Shown piece by piece: positions 35,382-43,619 of a stretch of DNA of 64,000 nucleotides (positions within the stretch are counted from its first letter, which is position 1; every line of letters starts with the position of its first letter). The notes under the pieces were generated by a model. That model searched no databases. It was not told the origin of the DNA and worked only from the letters and a program-made list of their open reading frames with translations. A program made the position numbers and the translations under genes. The DNA is from Methylomarinum sp. Ch1-1 (lineage in GTDB: Bacteria > Pseudomonadota > Gammaproteobacteria > Methylococcales > Methylomonadaceae), in contig NZ_CP157744.1 in assembly GCF_030717995.2 (NCBI RefSeq), forward strand, positions 1 to 64,000, given 5' to 3'.

Positions 35382-35620
35382 TTTAGTTGTAATATTACTT
35401 ACTCAATATTTAACTTAGTTTCATTGTTTTCTCATTAGGTCTAAAAGTATCCATTCATTTAAGGCTAGTTACTGTAGTAAGCGGCTAGTTGAGGCAAAAA
35501 AATGTACTTCTTTTCATATGTCACGATCTTGTCACAACTACAAGAAGGTAGTAGACTGATCTATAGTTATAAACCAGCTTTAAATCAGGCTTTTTTCTTG
35601 GTTTTAAGGGTAAGTAGTTG

Positions 35621-35677
35621 GCTTCAGGTGCTAGTGGGGGCAACCCCGTGGAGGTTCAAGTCCTCTCCTCGGCACCA
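35621..35677 (+). tRNA. 3' half of tRNA-Leu(CAG), probable attachment-site remnant
   Basis: The segment starts in the anticodon loop (CTTCAGG, anticodon CAG). It has a long class-II variable arm (GTGGGGGCAACCCCGTGG region), a T-arm GGAGG TTCAAGT CCTCT, the acceptor 3' strand CCTCGGC, discriminator A and CCA (35675-35677). The matching 5' half (acceptor, D-arm, anticodon 5' strand) is absent upstream. Integrating elements commonly carry such 3' tRNA pieces as att sites. No tyrosine integrase is seen in this window. The surroundings (35382-35620 and 35678-36060) hold no gene I can support. Confidence 0.75.
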
Positions 35678-36060
35678 TTAAATCAAATCGTATCTTGGGT
35701 TCTATAGGCAGCTCATTTATAGCTTGAATGACCACCCCTTAGCCTCCTAACACCTCTAATCTTCCGAATAAAGCACCCGGGGCATTTCTCTCGACATTGA
35801 TTGTTCTATAACGCAATAAATTTCCGCCCTTGACACTGTGTTTCAGTATTGACCGGAATAATGGGCTGCGCATAAAAACTTCGAATATAGCCCGAAGATC
35901 TGCATCCGTCCTTTCCATAACAATCTATTAAACACTGATATTGACGCCCCGATCAGTACTGAGATCTTCTGAGTTCAATCTAAATTCGCTTTAGCGAACT
36001 GAATAAAGCCGCAGATGGAAGGCTCATAAAGACGGCTCGCCGACTCAATCGAATCGGCAC

Positions 36061-36477
36061 TTATTTTATTTCACGATCCGCTTCGTTAATGAGCTTGTCG
36101 TTAATGCTGGCAATCCGGCGCTGCATAAGGCCATTATCGGCGAATTCCCACAACTCGTTACCGTAAGATCTAAACCATTGCCCTGAATCGTCGTGCCATT
36201 CATAACGAAAAGTCACTGCAATACGGTTTCCGGCAAAACACCACAATTCTTTTTTTAAGCGATAATCAAGTTCCCTGTCCCATTTTCGAGTCAAGAATTC
36301 GATAATTTTTTCTCGACCTAAAAAGATTTCGGCCCGATTACGCCATTGACTGTCAACGGTATAAGCGCTAGCTACTTTTACCGGATCCTTAGTGTTCCAG
36401 GCATTTTCCGCCAACTGCACTTTTTCTCTGGCCGTTTCCTGCGTAAACGGCGGTAAAGGGGGTCTTGTTTCCGTCAT
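36061..36477 (-). CDS. NTF2-like protein (DUF1348-like)
   Basis: 138 residues: [60 protein letters not shown] and [20 protein letters not shown] are typical of the DUF1348 branch of the NTF2/SnoaL fold, a cone-shaped alpha+beta barrel of unknown cytoplasmic function. Complete for the family. Its base composition is closer to a chromosome-like average than the AT-rich lipoprotein cargo, so it may have arrived separately. Confidence 0.85.
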   Translation of the reverse strand: MTETRPPLPPFTQETAREKVQLAENAWNTKDPVKVASAYTVDSQWRNRAEIFLGREKIIEFLTRKWDRELDYRLKKELWCFAGNRIAVTFRYEWHDDSGQWFRSYGNELWEFADNGLMQRRIASINDKLINEADREIK

Positions 36478-36702
36478 AATAGCCTCTCTCGGTTAGAACT
36501 ATCGTTGTTTGTAGATAATTGCAGACTGCATTCTTTCGTCCAATTGACGCCAAGCAGCAAAGCGAAATTAGAATTCTCGCCCCATACGATAAACTATCAC
36601 ATACTGATTTCATATGTGCCGTTGAATTTCTAAAGATAAGTGTTCCGAAAGAAGTTTAGTTGCGTTAGAATATGGCTTTTTGTCACGGAGAACTTAAACG
36701 AT

Positions 36703-37188
36703 ATGCCGATACGCGTGATCATAGAACTGACAGAGACAGAACGTGAAACGTTGGATGACATTATTAAAAAAGGTCATGATTGGCGGGAACGAGATCGGGC
36801 AATGACCATTAAATTACTCAGTCAAGGTCTGACGGTTTCAGAGGTTGCCAAACAACAGGGCTATCATGAAGAAACGATCCGTAGACGCCGTCGGCTTTGG
36901 AAAAAGAAGGGCTTTTGCAGTTTACCGGACCAACCACGTAGCGGTGCACCGAATAAACTAACGGATGAAGAGCGGCAGTTGTTAAAAACCTGGGTTGAAC
37001 AAGAGGCCTTAACGTCACGCGCCCTGTTGAGCCGACTGGAAGAACGCGGCGCAGCGGATATCTGTGATAAAACCTTGCATAACGAATTGAAACGAATGGG
37101 TTTCATTTGGAAACGCACACGGTATAGTTTAAAAAAAAACGCGATCCCGAAAGGTTCGAACAAGCCCGACAGGACATTGAGCAATTGA
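36703..37188 (+). CDS. IS630 transposase, HTH part (OrfA), right copy
   Basis: Same sequence as the OrfA of the left copy. Starts MPIRVIIELTETERETL and carries the HTH units. The nine-A run at 37131-37139 is the slippery site for joining to OrfB. Confidence 0.85.
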   Translation: MPIRVIIELTETERETLDDIIKKGHDWRERDRAMTIKLLSQGLTVSEVAKQQGYHEETIRRRRRLWKKKGFCSLPDQPRSGAPNKLTDEERQLLKTWVEQEALTSRALLSRLEERGAADICDKTLHNELKRMGFIWKRTRYSLKKNAIPKGSNKPDRTLSN

Positions 37189-37703
37189 TCGAACGGGCTC
37201 GACAGGGAGAGGTTGAGCTAGCCTATGTGGATGAAGCCGGGTTTGCCGCGCAACCGCCTAACCGTTCAGCCTGGACAGCACAAGGGGAAACGCATTGTGT
37301 CACCGCAAAACGGGGGCAACGCTTAAATCTTATAGGTGCTATGTTGTCATCGGGAAAATTGGTGTTAGCTAAACTATGGCGAAGCGTAAACGGATTGTTT
37401 TTCTTCGCATTTTTGATGGCGCTGATAGAAGGCATTCGAAAACCGCTCGTAGTGATTTTAGACAATGCCTCTATTCACACGAGTAAAAAACTAGAACCTT
37501 ATTGGCAATTGTTGAAAGAAAAAGGTATGCAGTTTTATTTTTTGCCGCCGTACTCACCCGAATTGAATCGGATTGAAATGCTATGGCGTAAAATGAAATA
37601 TGAATGGTTGCCGTTTAAACAAATGGAGCCAAATGAGCTTGAAGAGGAGATTGGTAAAATCAGAAATGGATTTGGCAATGAATACAATCTTACTTTTTTC
37701 TAG
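37185..37703 (+). CDS. IS630 transposase, DDE part (OrfB), right copy
   Basis: Same sequence as the left copy, with all three acidic residues present (AYVDEAGF, VILDNASIH, SPELNRIEMLW). Overlaps OrfA by 4 bases; a -1 shift at the A9 run makes one continuous transposase of about 340 residues. Confidence 0.85.
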   Translation: MIERARQGEVELAYVDEAGFAAQPPNRSAWTAQGETHCVTAKRGQRLNLIGAMLSSGKLVLAKLWRSVNGLFFFAFLMALIEGIRKPLVVILDNASIHTSKKLEPYWQLLKEKGMQFYFLPPYSPELNRIEMLWRKMKYEWLPFKQMEPNELEEEIGKIRNGFGNEYNLTFF

Positions 37704-37917
37704 GCACTTATCACTTCATAATGAATTATGGTCGCAAGAGAAGGTAGCCAATTGGATAGCTTTTAAAAAGACATAGCAGTATTACAATTAAATTTTCTTT
37801 CATGTATAACCGGTATTTTAGCTAATAGGTGCAGCAAGGTTTATAAGCACAATGCTTTATTTGAAAATAGAATCTATTAAATTATAATAGATATTATGCC
37901 CTTTTCTGGAGTCGGTT

Positions 37918-38805
37918 ATGCAGGAATTAATTGGTGAGTTAGGCGTTGATTTGGTTAATGCACTAGATCGCCTAAAACAATCACAAGAAGTCTTTTGCAA
38001 GCGTCTTATTGGCGAACAAGATTATCCTATTTGGTTACAACAGCTTTCCGAGGAGCCCCGTGAAGCAGTTGCTCAATTATTATGTGATTGGGAGTATCAT
38101 GATGGCGATGAACCAGGTAAAACGAATCAAACTATCGGTTTGATCGGATGTTCGCCCGATGCTTTAGATGCATTGGACGAACTTAATCAAGCTCGAAAAA
38201 ATGTTCATAATGTTTTACTGGCGATTGATCGCTTAGAAGCTGATCAACTTCCAAATTATAAGCAAATCCCGCGGGCATTAAGCAAAGAAGCCCTGACTCG
38301 TTTAGGCTATGCTAGGTTCAATCGTCGCCAAACATGCAGGCAGTTGGTTCAGGTGTCGGCCGAGAAGCATATCTTAGCGGCCAGCTTCTTTTGGAATTGC
38401 TACACCAAGACCGTTAAAATCACTATTGATCAGGCCCGGCAATTATTGGAACAATTGGTGTCTGGCGAAGGTATGCGCGCGGCCGAGGCGCAAATGGATT
38501 TAGAAAAACTGGCGAATCTTTCTCCAAAAGAAATGCTTGTTCGGGTTTATCCAGAAAGTCTTCATCAACGCGTAACATTAAGCTATATAAAGGACCTCTC
38601 TGATCAAGATGTCAAAACGGCCCAATATATGGCCCATAGTCCAATCTTCTACCCGGCGGCGCCGAATCAAGCATTGCCGGAGATCCGGCCTTTACCTGCT
38701 GGTCCAACTCGACGCTTAAGGAGGCGTAAAACGTCTTATGAGGATATGCCTTATTTATTTTCTATTAAGGCTCATCGTGTGCGTAACAGCATTCGCGGCA
38801 TATGA
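37918..38805 (+). CDS. Possible Tus-like replication terminator protein
   Basis: 295 residues, basic and helical at the N-terminus, with an arginine-rich C-terminus (TRRLRRRKTSYED). The central part (ARFNRRQTCRQLVQVSAEKH, then ASFFWNCYTKTVKITIDQAR and LLEQLV) has the spacing of the Tus region around [20 protein letters not shown] and LEKSL. The overall length is also close to Tus (309 residues). This similarity is by eye and weak. If right, the protein would bind Ter sites and arrest replication forks on the plasmid. First gene after the right IS630 copy, monocistronic. Confidence 0.35.
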   Translation: MQELIGELGVDLVNALDRLKQSQEVFCKRLIGEQDYPIWLQQLSEEPREAVAQLLCDWEYHDGDEPGKTNQTIGLIGCSPDALDALDELNQARKNVHNVLLAIDRLEADQLPNYKQIPRALSKEALTRLGYARFNRRQTCRQLVQVSAEKHILAASFFWNCYTKTVKITIDQARQLLEQLVSGEGMRAAEAQMDLEKLANLSPKEMLVRVYPESLHQRVTLSYIKDLSDQDVKTAQYMAHSPIFYPAAPNQALPEIRPLPAGPTRRLRRRKTSYEDMPYLFSIKAHRVRNSIRGI

Positions 38806-38887
38806 CTGAAGTCTTTTGTAAACATTAGAATAGAGGGGCTTGCTTTAATACTCGCATATAATGTGGTAGGATAATGCTTGAAAAATT

Positions 38888-39394
38888 ATGTGGTTTGGCT
38901 TGCACAATCCTGCCGTCCTAACTAATTCTATAACCATTAAATTATTGGTAATTAATTCAAGCCATCTTATTCTTATGCTGGATATAGCACGTCACTCAGT
39001 CAATTCTACTCAATCCAATACTTTTTTTCGTATTGCCTGTCATCAAGCCGCATTTTTACTTTTCGGCAAGAAGGTTGAAATCGACCAGTTAAATCGATTG
39101 CTTGTGTTGGCAAAGGCTAATCGCGAAGAATTATTGCATGATATCGCCAACAAACATGGTATGACTTTACCGGGGCATATTTATTTGCATTCGAATTGCG
39201 ATGACTTTGTCCGTGATTTTGAGCGAATCATTGCTGAATTTACCAGTGTGCTAGAAAAAGAAATTGGTATTGCTGTTTCTTATGCAAAAGAGAACGCTGA
39301 ATTAACGCTGCATAAGGCTCAAAGCGAAAATTATTACATGCCCAAACATCGTTGCGAACAATTGCAGAATATTATTGCTGCCGTTAACGCCTAA
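38888..39394 (+). CDS. Hypothetical protein
   Basis: 168 residues from the first ATG, or 139 from an internal ATG at 38975 (MLDIARHSVNST). The second is favoured because the first lies only about 14 bases after the promoter-like motif AATGTGGTAGGATAAT (38860-38875). Helical and charged, with His/Cys scattered. No recognised family. Confidence 0.5.
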   Translation: MWFGLHNPAVLTNSITIKLLVINSSHLILMLDIARHSVNSTQSNTFFRIACHQAAFLLFGKKVEIDQLNRLLVLAKANREELLHDIANKHGMTLPGHIYLHSNCDDFVRDFERIIAEFTSVLEKEIGIAVSYAKENAELTLHKAQSENYYMPKHRCEQLQNIIAAVNA

Positions 39395-39530
39395 CTCAAG
39401 TAGTGCAGACACATGATCTTCTGTCGTCCACTTATGTTTAGCTTATCAAAGCTTAAGTTTTGATTTAAACTAAACCCAGGCTTTTTAAAAAAGTCTTTTC
39501 ATCACTTGTTTTTTCACAGGAGCTTCTTCC

Positions 39531-39839
39531 ATGAGCGACATCCGTAAAAAAGACGACTTAGTTGTAGCCGTTCAAAATGTTTTGGCCTCACAGAACCTGC
39601 CTCGCAACTTACCAAAATCTGCAATCAATGAAACCATTCAGGCGGTTTTTGAGACCATTGCCAATACGTTGGGAAAAGGCGAGCGCGCATATATCCATGG
39701 ATTTGGCACTTTTGAGCCCACGGCGCGCGAGGAGCGCCAAGGTCGAAATCCAGCCACAGGTGAAGAAATCACAATTCCTGCCAGTCGCTCATGTCGATTC
39801 AAACCCAGTGAAACCTTAAAAAAAGCGTTAAACGGTTAA
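39531..39839 (+). CDS. HU/IHF-family DNA-bending protein
   Basis: 102 residues. Contains the HU signature GERAYIHGFGTFEPTAREER followed by GRNPATGEEITIPASRSCRF and KPSETLKKALNG. The N-terminal helices (KKDDLVVAVQNVLASQNLP) carry about ten extra residues relative to HU. AGGAG lies 8 bases before the ATG. It would act as a plasmid-encoded nucleoid protein, probably as a dimer. A factor-independent terminator follows directly. Confidence 0.92.
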   Translation: MSDIRKKDDLVVAVQNVLASQNLPRNLPKSAINETIQAVFETIANTLGKGERAYIHGFGTFEPTAREERQGRNPATGEEITIPASRSCRFKPSETLKKALNG

Positions 39840-39853
39840 TCACTAATTTTAAT

Positions 39854-39892
39854 ATCAATGATTTGCTTGTTCGGTGAGTCATTGATTTTTTA
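39854..39892 (+). terminator. Rho-independent terminator after HU gene
   Basis: ATCAATGA and TCATTGAT form an 8-bp stem with a 17-base loop, followed by TTTTT, 15 bases after the HU stop codon. Confidence 0.65.
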
Positions 39893-39905
39893 TATAAGGG
39901 GTCCA

Positions 39906-40001
39906 ATGACAAACAACCAAAACAATCTCGACACCTTGAAAACTGCATTTGCTTATAAGGCTATCCAGCAGCCTATTTCCTGCAAATACTTCAGCAGATG
40001 A
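39906..40001 (+). CDS. Possible 31-residue peptide or leader
   Basis: Short frame MTNNQNNLDTLKTAFAYKAI ending SRYF-like before TGA, with AAGGGG 7 bases upstream. It lies between the HU terminator and the next gene. It may be a leader peptide or chance. Confidence 0.25.
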   Translation: MTNNQNNLDTLKTAFAYKAIQQPISCKYFSR

Positions 40002-40037
40002 ACTCTCTAGCCGACCAACCATCAGGAGTGTCTCAAA

Positions 40038-40247
40038 ATGTCTAAAACTGTGAAAATAAAACGCGGTGTAACCGTGCAAACTGATTTTGGTGTCGGGCCG
40101 GTTGTAGCCATTACAAAAGACTGGCTGATCCATTTGGATGAAAAGGGCCGCGAGATCTGCGTTTATATTCCGGATCACACGATTAGTGTGCCTGCCGATA
40201 TCGACTCAATGGATGTCCCTGATAATGAATTGGAGTTAAGCTGTTAA
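40038..40247 (+). CDS. Small hypothetical protein
   Basis: 69 residues, beta-rich (VKIKRGVTVQTDFGVGPVVA then DWLIHLDEKGREICVYIPDH), consistent with a small SH3-like barrel. AGGAG lies 11 bases upstream. First of a compact rightward cluster of plasmid genes. Family not recognised. Confidence 0.6.
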   Translation: MSKTVKIKRGVTVQTDFGVGPVVAITKDWLIHLDEKGREICVYIPDHTISVPADIDSMDVPDNELELSC

Positions 40248-40278
40248 AACAATATCTATCCAATCAATACAGTATCCA

Positions 40279-41136
40279 ATGAAAGTTCTTAATAAAAAAC
40301 ATTACCCGAAGATTTCATCTGATGATATTTATATTGGCCGAGGCTCTCAACTAGGCAACCCCCACCAAATAGGACCGGACGGCGATCGTGACACGGTATT
40401 GGCGAGGTATGAACACTGGCTAAACGAGCAAATTGACAGCCGCAATCCGATTGTTATGAGTGCCTTGCTAAGTCTGCATGAGGACTCTCAACTATTGTGT
40501 TATTGCGCGCCATCCCCTTGTCACGGCGAGATTATCGATAGAATATGGCAGGAACGTATTAAGCCAATTCTGGATTCTCCTGAACGGAATCTGGCTTATG
40601 CCGGGATCGGTGCCCGGGCCACAGCAGATCCAACTCTGCGATTCATGCAAGCATTGGCCGGCCGGCTTGATGAATTAGGTTTTACACTGCGTAGCGGTGG
40701 CGCCGACGGCGCTGACAGCGCGTTTAATAAAGGCGCTTCGAACGCTGAAGTCTTCTTGCCATGGCCTGGCTTTAATAAGCAGAAAAGCGTTTATGACTCC
40801 CCCTCGCTTGAGGCATACCGGCTTGCCGCTTATTTTCATCCAGCATGGAAACGATTAAAGCCATCTGTCCAAAGTCTTATGGCTCGCAACTGCCATCAAG
40901 TGTTAGGCGCAAACTTACGATCGCCCAGTGATTTTGTGGTGTGCTGGACCTTAGACGGCGCCGAAACCCGTCAATCTCGAACCCAAGCGACCGGCGGGAC
41001 TGGATTGGCTATTGCCTTGGCGGATAGTTGTCGCATCCCGGTTTTTAACCTTAAGAATCCGGATGCCATGGCACGCCTAAAGACGCACATCGAGTCGCAT
41101 CCGGAATATCATCCCAAGCAAACTTTAGGAGGTTGA
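40279..41136 (+). CDS. DUF4326 - SLOG fusion protein
   Basis: 285 residues with two parts. Residues 1-100 look like DUF4326: DDIYIGRGSQLGNPHQIGPD, RYEHWLNEQID and the Cys pair LLCYCAPSPCHGEII. Residues ~108-275 are a Rossmann-like SLOG/LOG domain: AYAGIGARATADPTLRFMQA, LRSGGADGADSAFNKGA and TGGTGLAIALADSCRIPVFN. SLOG domains bind nucleotides or NAD/ADP-ribose derivatives and often serve as sensors in conflict systems. The fusion suggests nucleotide sensing or handling, not tested here. Confidence 0.75.
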   Translation: MKVLNKKHYPKISSDDIYIGRGSQLGNPHQIGPDGDRDTVLARYEHWLNEQIDSRNPIVMSALLSLHEDSQLLCYCAPSPCHGEIIDRIWQERIKPILDSPERNLAYAGIGARATADPTLRFMQALAGRLDELGFTLRSGGADGADSAFNKGASNAEVFLPWPGFNKQKSVYDSPSLEAYRLAAYFHPAWKRLKPSVQSLMARNCHQVLGANLRSPSDFVVCWTLDGAETRQSRTQATGGTGLAIALADSCRIPVFNLKNPDAMARLKTHIESHPEYHPKQTLGG

Positions 41137-41150
41137 TCGCTGCCTATATA

Positions 41151-41172
41151 TTAATGTGGTATCATATATATT
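41151..41172 (+). promoter_or_regulatory. Instance of recurrent plasmid motif
   Basis: TTAATGTGGTATCATATATA is the best single match to a motif that recurs in short gaps upstream of many genes here. Compare 22691, 23021, 31035, 38861, 44185, 46444, 47127, 51509 (reverse), 61299 and 26807. It overlaps a -10-like hexamer (TATCAT). Confidence 0.5.
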
Positions 41173-41438
41173 ATTATTGACAGCATGGCCGTTAATTCGG
41201 ATAATACAGTAAAACCTGTTAATTGTTTGAGTGGTTGGCAATTGACATCGGCAGTGATTTGACGCGCTGCGCATCGCATCAAAGGGCGAACAAAGTAGAT
41301 GGGCCAGACTGCGCAACCAAAAGAATACACACGGAGATTCAGTTTCAACGGTTAAACCCTGCCGCCTTGCTTATGCGGAAGTCAGTACTTAGCAGTCCAA
41401 ACAGGACCGCCAATTGTTTAACGAAGGTCAAGAAAAAT

Positions 41439-42512
41439 ATGAGTGACAACACAAAAATTGAATGGTCTGACGCCACTTGGAATCCAGCAACAGGATGCTC
41501 AAAAGTATCCGAAGCATGCCGGAACTGTTATGCCTTAAGAGATTGGGTGCGCATGGCCGCGAATCAAAATTCCGTTTACTACGATCGTCAATTTACAGAT
41601 GTAATGTGCCACCCTGAAAGATTGGATCAGCCTATTCGCTGGCAAAAGCCGCGTATGATCTTTGTTAACAGCATGTCCGATCTCTTTCATGAGGCGGTTC
41701 CGGACGAATTTATCGATCAGGTTTTTGCTGTCATGGCTATCGCGAATCAACATGTTTTTCAGATACTCACCAAGCGTCCTCTGCGCATGCGCGAGTATCT
41801 GACAAAACGGGCGGCCGGCGGTCGTTATATATGGCAAGCCGGCCAACAAATCAAAATGTCTCGAGGTCGAAGCAAGCCGGAAACCTCCTGGCCATTGCCT
41901 AATGTATGGCTCGGCGTCAGCATTGAGAATCAGCAGGCAGCCGATGAGCGTATTCCGTTACTCTTGTCGACGCCAGCCGCGGTTCGCTGGATTAGTGCTG
42001 AGCCCTTGCTTGGGCAGCTTGATTTAACCACTATCAGCGTCATTGACGGTGACCCATATTTTATCAATGCCTTACGCGGCGAGATGAGAATTACTGAATC
42101 AGCATCCCATGATCTTTCACCGGTTGAGTTTTTGAATAAATTGGATTGGGTGGTAGTCGGAGGGGAGTCTGGAGAAAATGCAAGGCCGATGCATCCTGAC
42201 TGGGTGAGATCGATTAAAGATCAGTGCAACGCGGCGAATATTCCGTTTCTTTTTAAACAGTGGGGCGAGTTTACAGAAATTGATGGGCCAGTTTGTCGCG
42301 GATCATTTTCAAGAAATCGAGAGCCTGGTGATTTTTACATGGATAGTGACGGAACAATTATACCGTTTAATGATGACCTCTCTAAACAAGGTGGTTCTAA
42401 CTTTCGTAGCGCATGGACAACATCAATTATGCGCCGAGTTGGAAAAAAATCAGCAGGACGCTTGCTTGATGGCAAGTTCTATGACAATTATCCGGACGCC
42501 CAAATAAATTAA
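41439..42512 (+). CDS. DUF5131 (phage Gp37/Gp68) family protein
   Basis: 357 residues from the ATG at 41439 (MSDNTKIEWSDATWNPATGC); the longer upstream reading is not conserved-looking. Signature features: TKIEWSDATWNPATGCSKVS, three clustered cysteines (CSKVSEACRNCYA), MIFVNSMSDLFHEAVPDEFI, FQILTKRP, PNVWLGVSIENQ and WVVVGGESGENARPMHPDWV. The Cys spacing near the N-terminus suggests a radical-SAM-like Fe-S site. Such genes are common in phages and plasmids; biochemical role unknown. Confidence 0.88.
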   Translation: MSDNTKIEWSDATWNPATGCSKVSEACRNCYALRDWVRMAANQNSVYYDRQFTDVMCHPERLDQPIRWQKPRMIFVNSMSDLFHEAVPDEFIDQVFAVMAIANQHVFQILTKRPLRMREYLTKRAAGGRYIWQAGQQIKMSRGRSKPETSWPLPNVWLGVSIENQQAADERIPLLLSTPAAVRWISAEPLLGQLDLTTISVIDGDPYFINALRGEMRITESASHDLSPVEFLNKLDWVVVGGESGENARPMHPDWVRSIKDQCNAANIPFLFKQWGEFTEIDGPVCRGSFSRNREPGDFYMDSDGTIIPFNDDLSKQGGSNFRSAWTTSIMRRVGKKSAGRLLDGKFYDNYPDAQIN

Positions 42513-42560
42513 ATTATTACGGAAAGCCGAAAAGATAGTTTTATTGAATCACTTGCGGAT

Positions 42561-42749
42561 TTGGTTATTGGTTACCTTATTAGTTTATTGTTTCAATTGA
42601 CAATCTTTTATTTTTATCAAGAAATTGATCTTCCCCAGCGAGACAACATGACAATCACCCTCTGGTTTACTATGTTGTCGCTGGGACGAAGTTACCTGGT
42701 TCGCCGTTACTTTAATCGAAAAGCCATGCTAGCTTCAATGAAATTATAA
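42561..42749 (+). CDS. Small membrane protein (DUF7220-like)
   Basis: The frame encodes two hydrophobic helices, DLVIGYLISLLFQLTIFYFY and NMTITLWFTMLSLGRSYLVR, ending RRYFNRKAM. This is the layout of small plasmid-borne DUF7220-type proteins, whose N-terminus usually carries a SxxESLAN-like segment. Here TESRKDSFIESLADL precedes the TTG at 42561 in frame back to the stop of the previous gene. The true start may therefore be an unusual codon (ATT) near 42513-42516. Confidence 0.55.
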   Translation: MVIGYLISLLFQLTIFYFYQEIDLPQRDNMTITLWFTMLSLGRSYLVRRYFNRKAMLASMKL

Positions 42750-42759
42750 GGAAATCCTG

Positions 42760-43077
42760 ATGACACTTACCTTAAAATCCAATGCTCGAACACAATCTAT
42801 TTTAGTGGCTTTAAAAGAGTGCTGCCGTCAATCCGTTGAGAAGCATGCCATGCTAAAAGCCTCCTATTTATCCCATGGTGATGCTGCAGCTGCCAATTTA
42901 GGCGCTTTTGTTCCCGAAATTTCTGAGCGAACCGGTATTCATCCGGACGCTTGCAGTCGATTGCTTAAAAAATTAGAAGCAGAGAAAAAAGCCATTTGTA
43001 AATCCACATCGGGCGGATCTACTCGCTGGTGGCCAGTTGGGTTTGCTCAAGAAATGCTGTGCTCGCCTGCAGCATGA
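42760..43077 (+). CDS. Winged-helix-like hypothetical protein
   Basis: 105 residues with AAGGAAA 7 bases upstream of the ATG. The centre (LGAFVPEISERTGIHPDACS then RLLKKLEAEKKAICKS) reads as an HTH with a wing (TSGGSTRWWPV). A DNA-binding role in plasmid regulation is likely; family not named. 10 bases after the small membrane protein. Confidence 0.55.
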   Translation: MTLTLKSNARTQSILVALKECCRQSVEKHAMLKASYLSHGDAAAANLGAFVPEISERTGIHPDACSRLLKKLEAEKKAICKSTSGGSTRWWPVGFAQEMLCSPAA

Positions 43078-43128
43078 TTATTTTAAAATAAGGCAAAACT
43101 GAAAAATTAATATTGGAGAGGAGAGGAT

Positions 43129-43377
43129 ATGAAGTATGACGTAGGCGAAGTTTTTGTGCCTGGACAAGTATGGGTCACTTCTCGGGGCGGCCTTTGGAAA
43201 ATATTGCGATATGAATACCGTAATAATGAAAAATTCGTATTGATGAGAGCTGGTGAAGAGGGGAGAGGACGTAAACAATATAGACCATGGGACAAAGTGG
43301 ATGGCTGGAGTATCTGGATTCATGCCGACGGTACGCCAACAGCGAATTGTGTAGCGAATCGCGAATCATATAAATAG
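43129..43377 (+). CDS. Small hypothetical protein
   Basis: 82 residues, basic and aromatic (WVTSRGGLWKILRYEYRNNE, then WDKVDGWSIWIHADGTPTAN), a likely small beta protein. GGAGAGGAG just upstream is a strong ribosome-binding site. Lies in the compact rightward cluster. Confidence 0.6.
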   Translation: MKYDVGEVFVPGQVWVTSRGGLWKILRYEYRNNEKFVLMRAGEEGRGRKQYRPWDKVDGWSIWIHADGTPTANCVANRESYK

Positions 43378-43403
43378 TGATTCGATTTACTAGTGAGGCA
43401 ACA

Positions 43404-43607
43404 ATGACGGACAATCAAGAATTTAAAAACGGTCTCGAACGCTTTTTAAATAAAGTCGAACTGAAAAAACAGGCTTTTAGAGAAGCTTGGATGAGAGAAC
43501 ACAAGAAAAACCCTAAGCATTTTCCGCTTGATATGCCAGATGGAAACGAAGGTTTGTGGTACGAATTTTTTTACAACTTCTTACTTCAGGAAGGCGACAC
43601 ACTTTAA
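43404..43607 (+). CDS. Small hypothetical protein
   Basis: 67 residues from the ATG at 43404 (MTDNQEFKNGLERFLNKVEL), with GAGG 6 bases upstream. This start is preferred to an in-frame ATG overlapping the previous stop. Helical and charged with a C-terminal aromatic cluster (LWYEFFYNFLLQEGD). Confidence 0.5.
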   Translation: MTDNQEFKNGLERFLNKVELKKQAFREAWMREHKKNPKHFPLDMPDGNEGLWYEFFYNFLLQEGDTL

Positions 43608-43619
43608 CAGGAGCTTGTG

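Larger units (their letters stand above)
36637..37710 (+). mobile_element. IS630-family insertion sequence, right copy (inverted)
   Basis: Inverted copy of the element at 31376-32449, same length (1,074 bp) and same encoded proteins, with ends TAAGTGTTCCGAAAGAAGT at 36637 and the complement of TAAGTGCCTAGAAAAAAGT ending at 37710. The pair brackets about 4.2 kb of cargo and could act as a composite transposon or invert the segment between them. Confidence 0.88.

Noticed and set aside
41223-41438. N-terminal extension of the DUF5131 protein
   Set aside because: The family start (TKIEWSDATWNP) follows the ATG at 41439; the 72 extra residues have non-coding character.
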